Source of the DNA: Lightella neohaematopini
GTDB taxonomy: Bacteria > Pseudomonadota > Gammaproteobacteria > Enterobacterales > Enterobacteriaceae
Assembly: GCA_025728385.1 (NCBI GenBank)
Contig: JAOBJV010000002.1
Location: forward strand, 3,403-67,402
DNA length: 64,000 nt
Direction of reading: 5' to 3'
The translations under genes and the position numbers were made by a program. Shown here in pieces: positions 36,984-45,547 of the stretch; position 1 is the first letter of the stretch; each line of letters begins with the position of its first letter. The notes beneath the pieces are model-generated. The model searched no databases. It was given only the letters and a program-made list of their open reading frames with translations, and was not told the origin of the DNA.

Positions 36984-37628
36984 TTATTTTTTAATTATCT
37001 TATTTAGGATTTCACCTTTAAAAATCCATACTTTTACACCTATAATACCATAATTAGTATATGCTTTTGAATTAGCATAATCAATATCTGCACGTAAAGT
37101 GTGTAAAGGTATACGTCCTTCTTTATACCATTCAGTGCGAGCTATTTCAGTACCACCTAATCTACCACTAATTTCTATTTTTATTCCCTTAGCCCCTAGT
37201 TTCATAGCATTTTGTATAGATCTTTTAATTACTTTACGAAACATAACTCTTTTTTCTAATTGTAGAGAAATATTTTTTGCTACTAGTACAGAATTTAATT
37301 CAGGTATACGGATTTCAGTAATATTAATTTGAGTTGGTATTCTAGTAATAACTAATAATAATTTACGAATATTTTCAATATCTTCTCCGCTTTTACCTAT
37401 TATTAATCCTGGTCTAGCTGCATGTATATTAATTCTAATACTCTTAGTTAATCTTTCTATTATTATATGAGAAATTAAAGCTTTTGATAATCTTTTATAT
37501 ATAAATTGTCTAACTCTAAAATCATTATCTATATTTTTGGCAAAATCCTTTTTATTAGCATACCAAGTAGAATTCCATAATTTAATAAAACCTAATCTAA
37601 TAATATTTGGATTAACTTTTTGACCCAT
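36984..37628 (-). CDS. rpsC: 30S ribosomal protein S3
   Basis: mRNA-entry helicase component of the small subunit. 214 aa against 233 in E. coli: the flexible C-terminal tail is missing, which is common in reduced genomes. Starts GQKVNPNIIRLGFIKLWNSTW; the KH domain has AARPGLIIGKSGEDIENI and the C-terminal domain GAKGIKIEISGRLGGTEIAR, GRIPLHTLRADIDY and GVKVWIFKGEIL. Its start overlaps the rplV end by 17 nt because rplV is extended. Confidence 0.98.
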   Translation of the reverse strand: MGQKVNPNIIRLGFIKLWNSTWYANKKDFAKNIDNDFRVRQFIYKRLSKALISHIIIERLTKSIRINIHAARPGLIIGKSGEDIENIRKLLLVITRIPTQINITEIRIPELNSVLVAKNISLQLEKRVMFRKVIKRSIQNAMKLGAKGIKIEISGRLGGTEIARTEWYKEGRIPLHTLRADIDYANSKAYTNYGIIGVKVWIFKGEILNKIIKK

Positions 37629-37974
37629 TATTTTTCCCAGAATTAATGTTTGATAAAATAATTTTAATATGACTAGTTCTTTTTTTTATGTAATCAACTT
37701 TACCTTTAGCACGGGGCATAATACGTTTTATAGTTGGACCAGATGTAATTAGTACTTGCTGTACAATCATATCATTTTTATTAAAATTATGATATTCTGC
37801 GTTAGCAATAGCAGATAATAAAGTTTTTTTTATTAATTTAGCTGACTTCTTATTAGTAAATGTTAATATATTTAAGGCATTAATAGTTGTTTTATTTTTT
37901 ATTAAAGCTGCTACTAAACGTAGCTTTTGAGAAGAAGATCTAGCATAAAGATACTTAGCAAAAATTATACTCAT
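37612..37974 (-). CDS. rplV: 50S ribosomal protein L22
   Basis: Lines the nascent-peptide tunnel. 120 aa against 110 in E. coli. Starts at the conserved ARSSSQKLRLVAALI region; the tunnel hairpin is in GPTIKRIMPRAKGKVDYIKKRTSHI. E. coli ends at HITVVVSDR; here translation continues for about ten more residues (SGKNNGSKS) and stops inside rpsC, giving a 17-nt overlap. The extension is probably read-through after loss of the ancestral stop. Confidence 0.96.
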   Translation of the reverse strand: MSIIFAKYLYARSSSQKLRLVAALIKNKTTINALNILTFTNKKSAKLIKKTLLSAIANAEYHNFNKNDMIVQQVLITSGPTIKRIMPRAKGKVDYIKKRTSHIKIILSNINSGKNNGSKS

Positions 37975-37980
37975 TAATAT

Positions 37981-38259
37981 TTATCTCTTTTTTAATTTTT
38001 TATCAGCAGTATGTCCTCTATATGTTCTTGTTGGAACAAATTCACCTAATTTATGTCCTACCATATCATCAACAATAAAAATTGGTATATGTTGTCTACC
38101 ATTATGTACCGATATGGTTAAACCAATCATATTAGGAAATATAGTTGATCTACGAGACCAGGTACGAATTGGTACTTTATTGTTATCCTGTACTGCCTTT
38201 TCTACTTTTTTTAATAAATGAAAATCTATAAATGGTCCTTTTTTTAAAGAACGAGGCAT
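37981..38259 (-). CDS. rpsS: 30S ribosomal protein S19
   Basis: Head protein that forms a complex with S13. 92 aa, as in E. coli. Starts PRSLKKGPFIDFHLLKKVEKA, with WSRRSTIFPNMIGLTI, HNGRQHIPIFI and MVGHKLGEFVPTRTYRGH. 6 nt upstream of rplV. Confidence 0.98.
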   Translation of the reverse strand: MPRSLKKGPFIDFHLLKKVEKAVQDNNKVPIRTWSRRSTIFPNMIGLTISVHNGRQHIPIFIVDDMVGHKLGEFVPTRTYRGHTADKKLKKR

Positions 38260-38287
38260 ATTATTTATATCCTATATAAATGTTAAC

Positions 38288-39112
38288 TTAATTACTATAA
38301 TAATTATTTATAATAAATTTATTAGTACGTTTATTATTACGAGTTTTCTTTCCTTTTGTTGGTTTACCCCAAGGAGAAACTGGATGTTTACCAAAATTAC
38401 GGCCCTCACCACCACCATGTGGGTGATCAACTGGATTCATTGCAGTTCCACGTACTGTAGGTCTAATATTTCTCCAACGACTAGCTCCAGCCTTTCCTAG
38501 CGATTTTAACATATGTTCCTCATTACTTACAATTCCTAAAGTAGCACGACAATTATAATTTATTATTCTTAGTTGTCCAGATTTTAATCTTAAAATTACA
38601 TTTTTTTTATTAAATGACATAATTTGAGCGTAAGAACCAGCTGATCTAGCTATTTGCCCACCTTTATTTAATTTCATCTCTACATTATGTATAATAGATC
38701 CAGTTGGTATATTACGCATTGGTAAAGTATTACCAATTTTAATTGGTACATGATTACCAGATTCTACTAAATCACCAACTTTAATATTTTTTGGACATAA
38801 AATATAACGATACTCACCATCATTATATAATATTAATGCTATATTTGCAGATCTGTTTGGGTCATATTCAATACGTTTAACTTTAGCTATTATATTGTCT
38901 TTATTTCTTTTAAAGTCAATAATACGATATTTCTTTTTGTGACCACCACCAATATGTCGTACGGTAATACGACCAATATTATTACGACCACCAGAATTAC
39001 TAATTTTCTTAGTTAATTTATTAAAAGGTTTTCCTTTATATAATAAAGGATTAATTAATTTATTAGCATGTCGTCTACCTGGAGATGTAGGGCTAAATTT
39101 AACTATTACCAT
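38288..39112 (-). CDS. rplB: 50S ribosomal protein L2
   Basis: Highly conserved protein needed for subunit association and peptidyl transfer. 274 aa (E. coli 273). Starts VIVKFSPTSPGRRHANKLI; VRHIGGGHKKKYRIIDFKRNK, YDPNRSANIALI and the functionally critical NPVDHPHGGGEGRNFGKHP with its histidine are present. The last residues (IINNYYSN) are divergent. It lies 1 nt from the rplW stop. Confidence 0.98.
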   Translation of the reverse strand: MVIVKFSPTSPGRRHANKLINPLLYKGKPFNKLTKKISNSGGRNNIGRITVRHIGGGHKKKYRIIDFKRNKDNIIAKVKRIEYDPNRSANIALILYNDGEYRYILCPKNIKVGDLVESGNHVPIKIGNTLPMRNIPTGSIIHNVEMKLNKGGQIARSAGSYAQIMSFNKKNVILRLKSGQLRIINYNCRATLGIVSNEEHMLKSLGKAGASRWRNIRPTVRGTAMNPVDHPHGGGEGRNFGKHPVSPWGKPTKGKKTRNNKRTNKFIINNYYSN

Positions 39113-39113
39113 T

Positions 39114-39434
39114 TTATCCTCTAGAATTATTAATAGTATTTATGATACTAATATTCTTATTAGTATTACTTAATGTAATATAAGATTTTTTCCAATTACT
39201 ACGATAATTAATACTATTATTTTTAAGTTTTTTTGATTTCCCTTTAATTATTAAAGTACGTACTTTGATTACTTTAACATTAAATAATTTAGATATAGTA
39301 TCTTTTATTTCTAATTTATTGGCATTAATAGAAACTACAAATACTACAGTATTATTCTTTTCAGTAATAATAGAAGATTTTTCTGATGAATATGGATTAC
39401 GTAATATTTGAAATAATCTAGTTTTATTTATCAT
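39114..39434 (-). CDS. rplW: 50S ribosomal protein L23
   Basis: Tunnel-exit protein that docks trigger factor and SRP. 106 aa (E. coli 100). Conserved LRNPYSSEKSSI and the VVFVVSINANKLEIKDTISKLF block with VKVIKVRTLIIKGK. The C-terminal ten residues (Ile/Asn/Thr) are an extension. Its start overlaps the rplD stop by 4 nt. Confidence 0.95.
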   Translation of the reverse strand: MINKTRLFQILRNPYSSEKSSIITEKNNTVVFVVSINANKLEIKDTISKLFNVKVIKVRTLIIKGKSKKLKNNSINYRSNWKKSYITLSNTNKNISIINTINNSRG

Positions 39435-40039
39435 AAATATTTCTCTTCAATTTTTCTTATTGCATCAATAGTAATAATAATATTATCAGCTTTCATTAAA
39501 GAAACTGGATTAATTTGTACAACTTCTATTACATTTACTTTAATTAGATTACTTGATGATAATAATAAGTTTCTATCTAATTTATTTACTATAATTAGTA
39601 TTGTGCCAGAACATATAGAATTTAATTTTTTAGATAAATCTTTAGTTTTAAAACTATTAATAATAAAATCTTTAAGAATTATTAATCTTTTTTTTCTTAA
39701 TAATTCAGATAATATACTTTTAATTGCTCCCTTGTACATTTTTTTGTTAATTTTAATAATACCTAAATTTTTTGAATTAGCAGCGAAAGAAACTCCCCCA
39801 GAACGCCATATTGGACTCCTTATACTACCAGCTCTAGCTCTTCCAGTACCTTTTTGACGCCATGGTTTTTTTCCAGATCCAGAAACTTCAGATCTGTTCT
39901 TTTGTGATTTTGTTCCTTTGTGAATACTATTTATATAATAGAATAAAGATTGATTTATAAGATCTAAATTAAATTTATAATTAAAAACACAATCTAAAAC
40001 ATCAGTATATTCTTTAATATCGCTTAATATTACTTTCAT
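39431..40039 (-). CDS. rplD: 50S ribosomal protein L4
   Basis: Tunnel protein; in E. coli it also autoregulates the S10 operon. 202 aa (E. coli 201). The long loop is conserved: GTKSQKNRSEVSGSGKKPW and then RQKGTGRARAGSIRSPIWR with GG and FA following. The N- and C-terminal parts are drifted. Whether the attenuation role survives cannot be judged, since I could not fold the S10 leader. Confidence 0.97.
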   Translation of the reverse strand: MKVILSDIKEYTDVLDCVFNYKFNLDLINQSLFYYINSIHKGTKSQKNRSEVSGSGKKPWRQKGTGRARAGSIRSPIWRSGGVSFAANSKNLGIIKINKKMYKGAIKSILSELLRKKRLIILKDFIINSFKTKDLSKKLNSICSGTILIIVNKLDRNLLLSSSNLIKVNVIEVVQINPVSLMKADNIIITIDAIRKIEEKYL

Positions 40040-40053
40040 ATGAAGTTTCTCTT

Positions 40054-40710
40054 TTATATTTTACTATTGTGTTTAATTTTGATAGATGGTTTCACTATTA
40101 CCTGGCTACCACTATAACCTGGTATAGATCCTTTAATTAATAATATTTTGTTATTATTGTCAATACCCATTATTAACATATTTTGAATAGTAATTCTTTG
40201 ATTACCAAGATGTCCAGCCATTTTTTTTCCTTTAAAAACTCTACCAGGAGTCTGATTTTGCCCTATTGATCCAGGTACTCTATGAGATAAAGAATTACCA
40301 TGAGAACTATCCTGAGCACTAAAATTCCAACGTTTTATAGTTCCGGAAAAACCTTTACCTTTCGATATACTAGTTACATCAACTTTCTTAATATTATTAA
40401 ATATATCAATTTTAATTACTTGACCAATTATTAAATTTTTAATAATTGTACTATCTTTTAATCTAAATTCATGTAATTTATAACCATTTTTTATACCAGC
40501 TTTAACAAAAATTCCAAGTTGTGGTTTATTTAATTTATTTTTTTTATTATAGCTAGTAGTAACTTGAACTGAATTATAACCATCAGTATTTTTATTTTTA
40601 ATTTGTGTTATATAATTATCTTTAATCATTACTACTGTAACAGGTATAGATAAACCATCATTATTAAATACACGTGTCATACCAATTTTGTATCCTAATA
40701 ATCCAATCAT
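40054..40710 (-). CDS. rplC: 50S ribosomal protein L3
   Basis: Early assembly protein whose tip reaches the peptidyl-transferase centre. 218 aa (E. coli 209). Starts IGLLGYKIGMTRVFNNDG; conserved GKGFSGTIKRWNFSAQDSSHGNS, then HRVPGSIGQNQTPGRVFKGKKM and MAGHLGNQRITIQNM with the usual QTPG methylation-site glutamine. A C-terminal extension of about nine residues (KPSIKIKHNSKI) is Lys-rich. Confidence 0.98.
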   Translation of the reverse strand: MIGLLGYKIGMTRVFNNDGLSIPVTVVMIKDNYITQIKNKNTDGYNSVQVTTSYNKKNKLNKPQLGIFVKAGIKNGYKLHEFRLKDSTIIKNLIIGQVIKIDIFNNIKKVDVTSISKGKGFSGTIKRWNFSAQDSSHGNSLSHRVPGSIGQNQTPGRVFKGKKMAGHLGNQRITIQNMLIMGIDNNNKILLIKGSIPGYSGSQVIVKPSIKIKHNSKI

Positions 40711-40762
40711 TAATCCTTAACCTCTGATAATTTAATAAAATATTTAAAAATAAACTATTATA

Positions 40763-41074
40763 TTAACCTAAACTAATTTGAACATCTACCCCAGCAGCTA
40801 AATCTAATTTCATAAGAGCATCCACAGTTTTTTCAGTAGGTTCAACAATATCTATTAGCCTTTTATGAGTTCTAATTTCATATTGATCACGAGCATCTTT
40901 ATCAACATGAGGTGAAATTAATATCGTAAAACGTTCTTTATTTGTAGGTAACGGAATTGGACCTCTTACTTGTGCTCCAGTACGTTTAGCTGTTTCAACT
41001 ATTTCTGCGGTAGATTGATCAATTAATTTATGATCAAATGCTTTGAGTTTAATTCTAATTCTTTGATTATTCAT
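40763..41074 (-). CDS. rpsJ: 30S ribosomal protein S10 (NusE)
   Basis: Ribosomal and antitermination protein, pairing with NusB and NusG. 103 aa, as in E. coli. Starts NNQRIRIKLKAFDHKLIDQS; PLPTNKERFTILISPHVDKDARDQYEIRTHKR is the conserved centre (two motifs run together), ending LAAGVDVQISLG. First gene of the S10 operon. A possible -10 (TATAGT on the leftward strand, 41140-41145) lies about 65 nt upstream but has no convincing -35. Confidence 0.98.
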   Translation of the reverse strand: MNNQRIRIKLKAFDHKLIDQSTAEIVETAKRTGAQVRGPIPLPTNKERFTILISPHVDKDARDQYEIRTHKRLIDIVEPTEKTVDALMKLDLAAGVDVQISLG

Positions 41075-41348
41075 AGTAAAATTTTGTTTATATTAACGAA
41101 TATAATTTGTTACAAATAATAAATAAACATGTAGCACCTACTATAAGGCTTTGAAAAAGTTAAGAATAATAAAATTTATTTTAAATATTAATAATATTAA
41201 ACTGTGTAATGATAGTAATTATATTAACAATTGTAAAGAATTTTATTTACAATTAGTTTCGATTTATCTAAATTATTGTCTTAAAATATTAAGATTTATT
41301 AATCTTATTAGAAATTATTATTCTGCAATTAATTTTTAACTATTTATT

Positions 41349-42137
41349 ATGCAATTTTTAAATTGGAAAACTTATGGTACAGGTAATATTAATATAGTGT
41401 TAATACATGGTTGGGGTATAAATTCAAAAATTTGGTTAAATATAGCAAAAAAATTAAAAAAAAATTTTTGTGTGCACTTATTTGATTTACCTGGATATGG
41501 TTATAGTAAGGAAACTAATTTGTATACGTTAGATCAATTAGTTAATATAATTATGAATGACATTAATATTAATAATGTAATTCTAGTAGGTTGGTCATTA
41601 GGTGGATTAATAGCAACTAAAATGGTTTTGATGTATCCAAATATTTTTTCAGGATTAGTATTAGTTTCTTCATCACCATATTTTTGTGCAGATCATAATT
41701 GGCCTGGTGTTTCTGATGTAACATTAGTTAGTTTTGCTAAAAAACTAAATAATAATTACATTAAAACGATGTTGAGATTTATTTATCTACAAAATATTAA
41801 TATTAAATTAACAAAAAAAGAAAAAATTAATTTAAAAAATATTTTTCTAGAAAATAAAATACCATCTGTAAAAACATTAATGTTTGGCTTAAAGCTACTA
41901 AAAAATACTGACTTAAGAAAATCAATAAACTACATTAACATACCACATGCTACTATATATGGTAAATTAGATAATATAGTGCCATATAAAATCGCATTTT
42001 TAAATAAAAATAATAAAAAAAATACTAATTTTATATTAAAAAATTCAGCACATATGCCATTTATATCAGAAAGTAATAATTTTTATAATATCTTATATAA
42101 CTTTGTTAAAAATTTAGATAAAAAAATTCAAAACTAA
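41349..42137 (+). CDS. bioH: Pimeloyl-ACP methyl ester carboxylesterase
   Basis: Alpha/beta hydrolase that frees pimeloyl-ACP from its methyl ester, the entry step to biotin. 262 aa (E. coli 256). The pattern is that of BioH: TYGTGNINIVLIHGWGINSKIW with the oxyanion HGWG, nucleophile GWSLGG, SSPYFCADHNWPGV (E. coli SSPCFSARDEWPGI), the aspartate in YGKLDNIVP and the histidine in SAHMPFIS. The triad Ser-Asp-His is complete. Its TAA overlaps the pckA TAG on the opposite strand (CTAA at 42134-42137). No other bio gene is in the window, so an intact biotin pathway is inferred, not shown. Confidence 0.93.
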   Translation: MQFLNWKTYGTGNINIVLIHGWGINSKIWLNIAKKLKKNFCVHLFDLPGYGYSKETNLYTLDQLVNIIMNDININNVILVGWSLGGLIATKMVLMYPNIFSGLVLVSSSPYFCADHNWPGVSDVTLVSFAKKLNNNYIKTMLRFIYLQNINIKLTKKEKINLKNIFLENKIPSVKTLMFGLKLLKNTDLRKSINYINIPHATIYGKLDNIVPYKIAFLNKNNKKNTNFILKNSAHMPFISESNNFYNILYNFVKNLDKKIQN

Positions 42138-43744
42138 ATTTCAGGTCCAGATTTAATTATTAGTTTACCTAAATCAGTATCTAAAAATCTACTAAAATTA
42201 TTTCTTAACAATCTTGCTAATATTTTTGCTTTATATTGCCACACTTCTTTATTTATATAATAATTACGAGGATCTAGCAGATTAGAATCTAACCCATCTA
42301 AAAATTTAGGTACTAATAAATTAAATATTGGTATAATATTTAATAATTTTTTATTAATATTAAAATTTAGTATATTGTTTATTATAATTTTAGTTTTTTT
42401 AATAGATATACGACTACCATAATAATCCCAACCAGTATTAACTAAGAATACATTAATATTATTTTTCAATAAATGATTAGTTAATAGTTTAGTATATATA
42501 ATTGGATGTAGTGGTAAAAAAGGTTCAGAAAAACAAGCTGAAAATGTTGGGGTTGGTTTAATTACATTTAGTTCTGTATTTGATAATTTTGTAGTAAAAC
42601 CTGATAAAAAATAATATTGAGATTGTTCTAATGATAAAATAGATACCAATGGTAATACTCTAAAATAATCAGCAGTCAAAAATATTATATTTTTAACATT
42701 ATTTGCAAACAATTCGGATTTATTTTTTTTTCTAATATAATTAATTGGAAATGATACTCTAGTATTTTCTGTATTTTTATTATCTGAAAAATCTACAAAA
42801 CCGTTATCTAAAACTACTACATTTTCTAATATAGCATTTTTTTTTATTGCAGAAAATATTTCTGGATTATTAATATTTGTCAAATTCATAATTTTAGTGT
42901 AACATCCGCCCTCAAAATTAAATACGTGACCATTATTACTCCAACCATGTTCATCATCTCCTATTAAATAATAGTTTTTTATGTTAGATAATGTGGTTTT
43001 TCCTGTACCTGATAAACCAAAAAATAAAGTTACATTATTACTTTTACTTATATTAGCTGCACAATGCATTGGTAAAACATTACGAGATGGTAAGAAATAA
43101 TTCATAATTAAAAATATCCCTTTTTTTATTTCTCCATTATATAAAGTTCCACCTATAATTTGTATATTTTCAGTAAAATTAAAAGCAATAAATACTTCTG
43201 AATTTAAGTTATATTTATTCCACATTATATTTTTACATCTAGCTCCGTTTAATATAATAAAATTAGGTTTAAATTTTTCTAAATCTTTTTTATTTGGCAT
43301 AATAAACATATTTCTTATAAAATGTGCTTGCCAAGGTATTTCTGTAATAAATCTAATTTTTAATCTATTATGTATATCAGTACCACAAAAAAAATCCACA
43401 ACAAATATTTTTTTGTTACTAAGTTGATTAACAACTAATTTTTTTAAGAAATGCCAAGTATTAATATTTATTGGTTTATTATTACCATTATTTATTGTCC
43501 ACCAAACTTTATTTTTAGTTTTATTATCATAAACTATATATTTATCTAATGGTAATCTACCTGTAAATGGTACTGTATTTATTGAAATAGCTCCATAATT
43601 AGTAGTTAATACTTTTTTTAAATCAGAACAATTAATATTTTGTTCTTCCTTAAGAAGTACAGAAAAATTAGAATTATATAATATTTTCTTAATTTTTTTT
43701 ATGCCGTATTTTTTTATTTCTTTTTTTAAATTGTTAATATTCAT
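42134..43744 (-). CDS. pckA: Phosphoenolpyruvate carboxykinase (ATP)
   Basis: Converts oxaloacetate and ATP to phosphoenolpyruvate, CO2 and ADP. The ATG at 43744 gives 536 aa (E. coli 540) and aligns with the E. coli start (MNINN / MRVNN); an ATG at 43765 would add seven residues. Active-site elements are intact: FTGRLPLDKYIV, NGEIKKGIF with the catalytic lysine, the metal-site histidine in PMHCAANI, P-loop GLSGTGKTTLS, DDEHGW, ENTRVSFPI and RISIKKTKIII. Retention of this gluconeogenic enzyme is notable in a reduced genome: it can feed PEP to the shikimate pathway, or reflect growth on amino or organic acids. Confidence 0.96.
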   Translation of the reverse strand: MNINNLKKEIKKYGIKKIKKILYNSNFSVLLKEEQNINCSDLKKVLTTNYGAISINTVPFTGRLPLDKYIVYDNKTKNKVWWTINNGNNKPININTWHFLKKLVVNQLSNKKIFVVDFFCGTDIHNRLKIRFITEIPWQAHFIRNMFIMPNKKDLEKFKPNFIILNGARCKNIMWNKYNLNSEVFIAFNFTENIQIIGGTLYNGEIKKGIFLIMNYFLPSRNVLPMHCAANISKSNNVTLFFGLSGTGKTTLSNIKNYYLIGDDEHGWSNNGHVFNFEGGCYTKIMNLTNINNPEIFSAIKKNAILENVVVLDNGFVDFSDNKNTENTRVSFPINYIRKKNKSELFANNVKNIIFLTADYFRVLPLVSILSLEQSQYYFLSGFTTKLSNTELNVIKPTPTFSACFSEPFLPLHPIIYTKLLTNHLLKNNINVFLVNTGWDYYGSRISIKKTKIIINNILNFNINKKLLNIIPIFNLLVPKFLDGLDSNLLDPRNYYINKEVWQYKAKILARLLRNNFSRFLDTDLGKLIIKSGPEI

Positions 43745-43928
43745 TGTATGAATATAATAATTCATTAAAAATGGGAAGTTAACTAAAAATTCATAAATTT
43801 ACTTATATAATTAAATATATTATTAGTCGAATTAGCTAAATTTAACTAATTTTTATTAAAAAATATAATGTTTTTATTAATTAAGTACAGATAAATTTTT
43901 TATAAAAAATTATTTTTAGTATATATTA

Positions 43929-44450
43929 ATGCTTATGATAAGTAAAAGTAGAAATATATTTTTAGTAGGACCAATGTTTTCTGGTAAAACCACTATTGGA
44001 TTTTATTTAGCTAAAAAATTAAATATGTTATTTTTTGATTCTGATTATGAAATACAAAATTTTACTAAGACTAGTATAAGTAAAATTTTTATTAATGGAG
44101 AAGATATATTTAGAAAAATTGAAGAAAATATAGTACTAAAATTAATAGAAAAAAATAACATATTATTATCCACTGGAGGTGGTGTGGTAGAATCAAAAAT
44201 TTTATTAAAATATTTACCATTATATGGAAAAATAATTTATTTAAAAACCAGTATTAAATCACAATTATTAAGGATAAATAATTATATTGATAGACCATTA
44301 TTAAAATTAAATAATCCTAAAATTATATTAAAACACTTATCAATTAAGCGTAATTATTTATATGAAACAATTTCTGATTTTATAGTTAGTACAGATAAAA
44401 AAAGTATTAATGATATTATTAATAATATTATAGAGTTAATAAATTTATGA
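43929..44450 (+). CDS. aroK: Shikimate kinase
   Basis: Phosphorylates shikimate at O3. 173 aa, the E. coli length. Walker A GPMFSGKTT (about 16-24), the shikimate-binding aspartate in FFDSDYEI, FRKIEEN with its arginine, TGGGVV, and the lid DRPLL are all present. A second ATG at 43935 is equally possible as start, since E. coli begins MAEKRNIFLVGP and here KSRNIFLVGP follows either. The stop overlaps the aroB ATG by 4 nt (ATGA), so translation is coupled. Confidence 0.95.
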   Translation: MLMISKSRNIFLVGPMFSGKTTIGFYLAKKLNMLFFDSDYEIQNFTKTSISKIFINGEDIFRKIEENIVLKLIEKNNILLSTGGGVVESKILLKYLPLYGKIIYLKTSIKSQLLRINNYIDRPLLKLNNPKIILKHLSIKRNYLYETISDFIVSTDKKSINDIINNIIELINL

Positions 44451-45541
44451 AAAAACTACTAAAATATAATTCATGTAATATTTTAATATCAAATAATTTA
44501 TTTAATGAACTAAATTATAATTTTGATATTTTAAAAAATAAAAGAATATTGATTATAACAAATAAATTAGTTGCATCATTATATTTAAGTAAATTAAAAA
44601 AATTATTTAATAGTATTACTAATTATTTAAAATACATTATTATACCTGATGGTGAAAAATATAAAACTATGACAACAGTAAATAATATTATTTTAATACT
44701 TTTAAAAAAAAATTATGACAATGATACTATTATTATTTCTTTTGGTGGTGGCGTAATAAGTGATATATCTGGTTTTATTGCTTCAATTTACAAAAGAGGA
44801 ATTGATATTATTCATATCCCCACTACTTTACTTGCTCAAGTAGATGCTTGTATAGGAAATAAAAATTCTATAAATCACAAGTATGGTAAAAATATGATTG
44901 GTACATTTTACGAACCTAAATTAATATTAATTGGATTAAATTTTTTAAATACGTTACCAAAAAAGGAAATTTATTCTGGATTGTCAGAAATTATTAAGTA
45001 TGGTATAATAATGGATAAGAATTTTTTCTTTTGGATAAAAAGAAATTTGGAAAACTTAATTTCGTTAAAATTAAAACTTTTATATCAATGTGTTACTACT
45101 TGTTGTAAATTAAAAGTAAATATAATAAATAAAAATAAAATTAATAACACATCAAGAGTATTATTAAATTTTGGACATACTTTTGGTCATGCAATAGAAA
45201 AATATACTAATTATAATCGTTGGTCTCATGGATCAGCAATTGCTGTTGGTATTATTATAGCTACTTATGTTTCTTTAAATCTTAATATAATTAAAATCAA
45301 ATATGCTAAATTGATTAGATCATTAATAATAAAAGCTAAATTACCTATAATTGGTCCAAAAAATATGAATGTTAACGATTATGTTAATATTATAAAATAT
45401 GATAAAAAAAATAATGTAGATAGTATTAATTTAGTATTGCCAGTTAGTATTGGCACAGCAAAGATATTTTATAATGTAGATAAAAAAATAATAATTAAAT
45501 CTATTTTAGATAGTAAACAAGATTTACTTTCAAAAATATAA
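44447..45541 (+). CDS. aroB: 3-dehydroquinate synthase
   Basis: Cyclises DAHP to 3-dehydroquinate using NAD and a divalent metal. 364 aa (E. coli 362). Retained: PDGEKYKT, FGGGVISDISGF, RGIDIIHIPTTLLAQVD, GKNMIGTFYEP, SGLSEIIKYGI with the metal-ligand glutamate, and GHTFGHAIE. Deviations are unusual: the normally fixed VGGKTAVNH reads IGNKNSINH (lysine kept), and HGEAVA reads HGSAIA (metal histidine kept, glutamate lost). The reading frame is intact and coupled to aroK, so it is probably expressed; activity is likely but not assured. Confidence 0.94.
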   Translation: MKKLLKYNSCNILISNNLFNELNYNFDILKNKRILIITNKLVASLYLSKLKKLFNSITNYLKYIIIPDGEKYKTMTTVNNIILILLKKNYDNDTIIISFGGGVISDISGFIASIYKRGIDIIHIPTTLLAQVDACIGNKNSINHKYGKNMIGTFYEPKLILIGLNFLNTLPKKEIYSGLSEIIKYGIIMDKNFFFWIKRNLENLISLKLKLLYQCVTTCCKLKVNIINKNKINNTSRVLLNFGHTFGHAIEKYTNYNRWSHGSAIAVGIIIATYVSLNLNIIKIKYAKLIRSLIIKAKLPIIGPKNMNVNDYVNIIKYDKKNNVDSINLVLPVSIGTAKIFYNVDKKIIIKSILDSKQDLLSKI

Positions 45542-45547
45542 ATAAAA

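Noticed and set aside
41151..41339. 62-codon open frame just upstream of bioH
   Set aside because: No ribosome-binding site, no recognisable similarity, and a composition (Ile, Asn, Leu, Tyr) expected of random AT-rich sequence. It overlaps the likely S10 promoter region.
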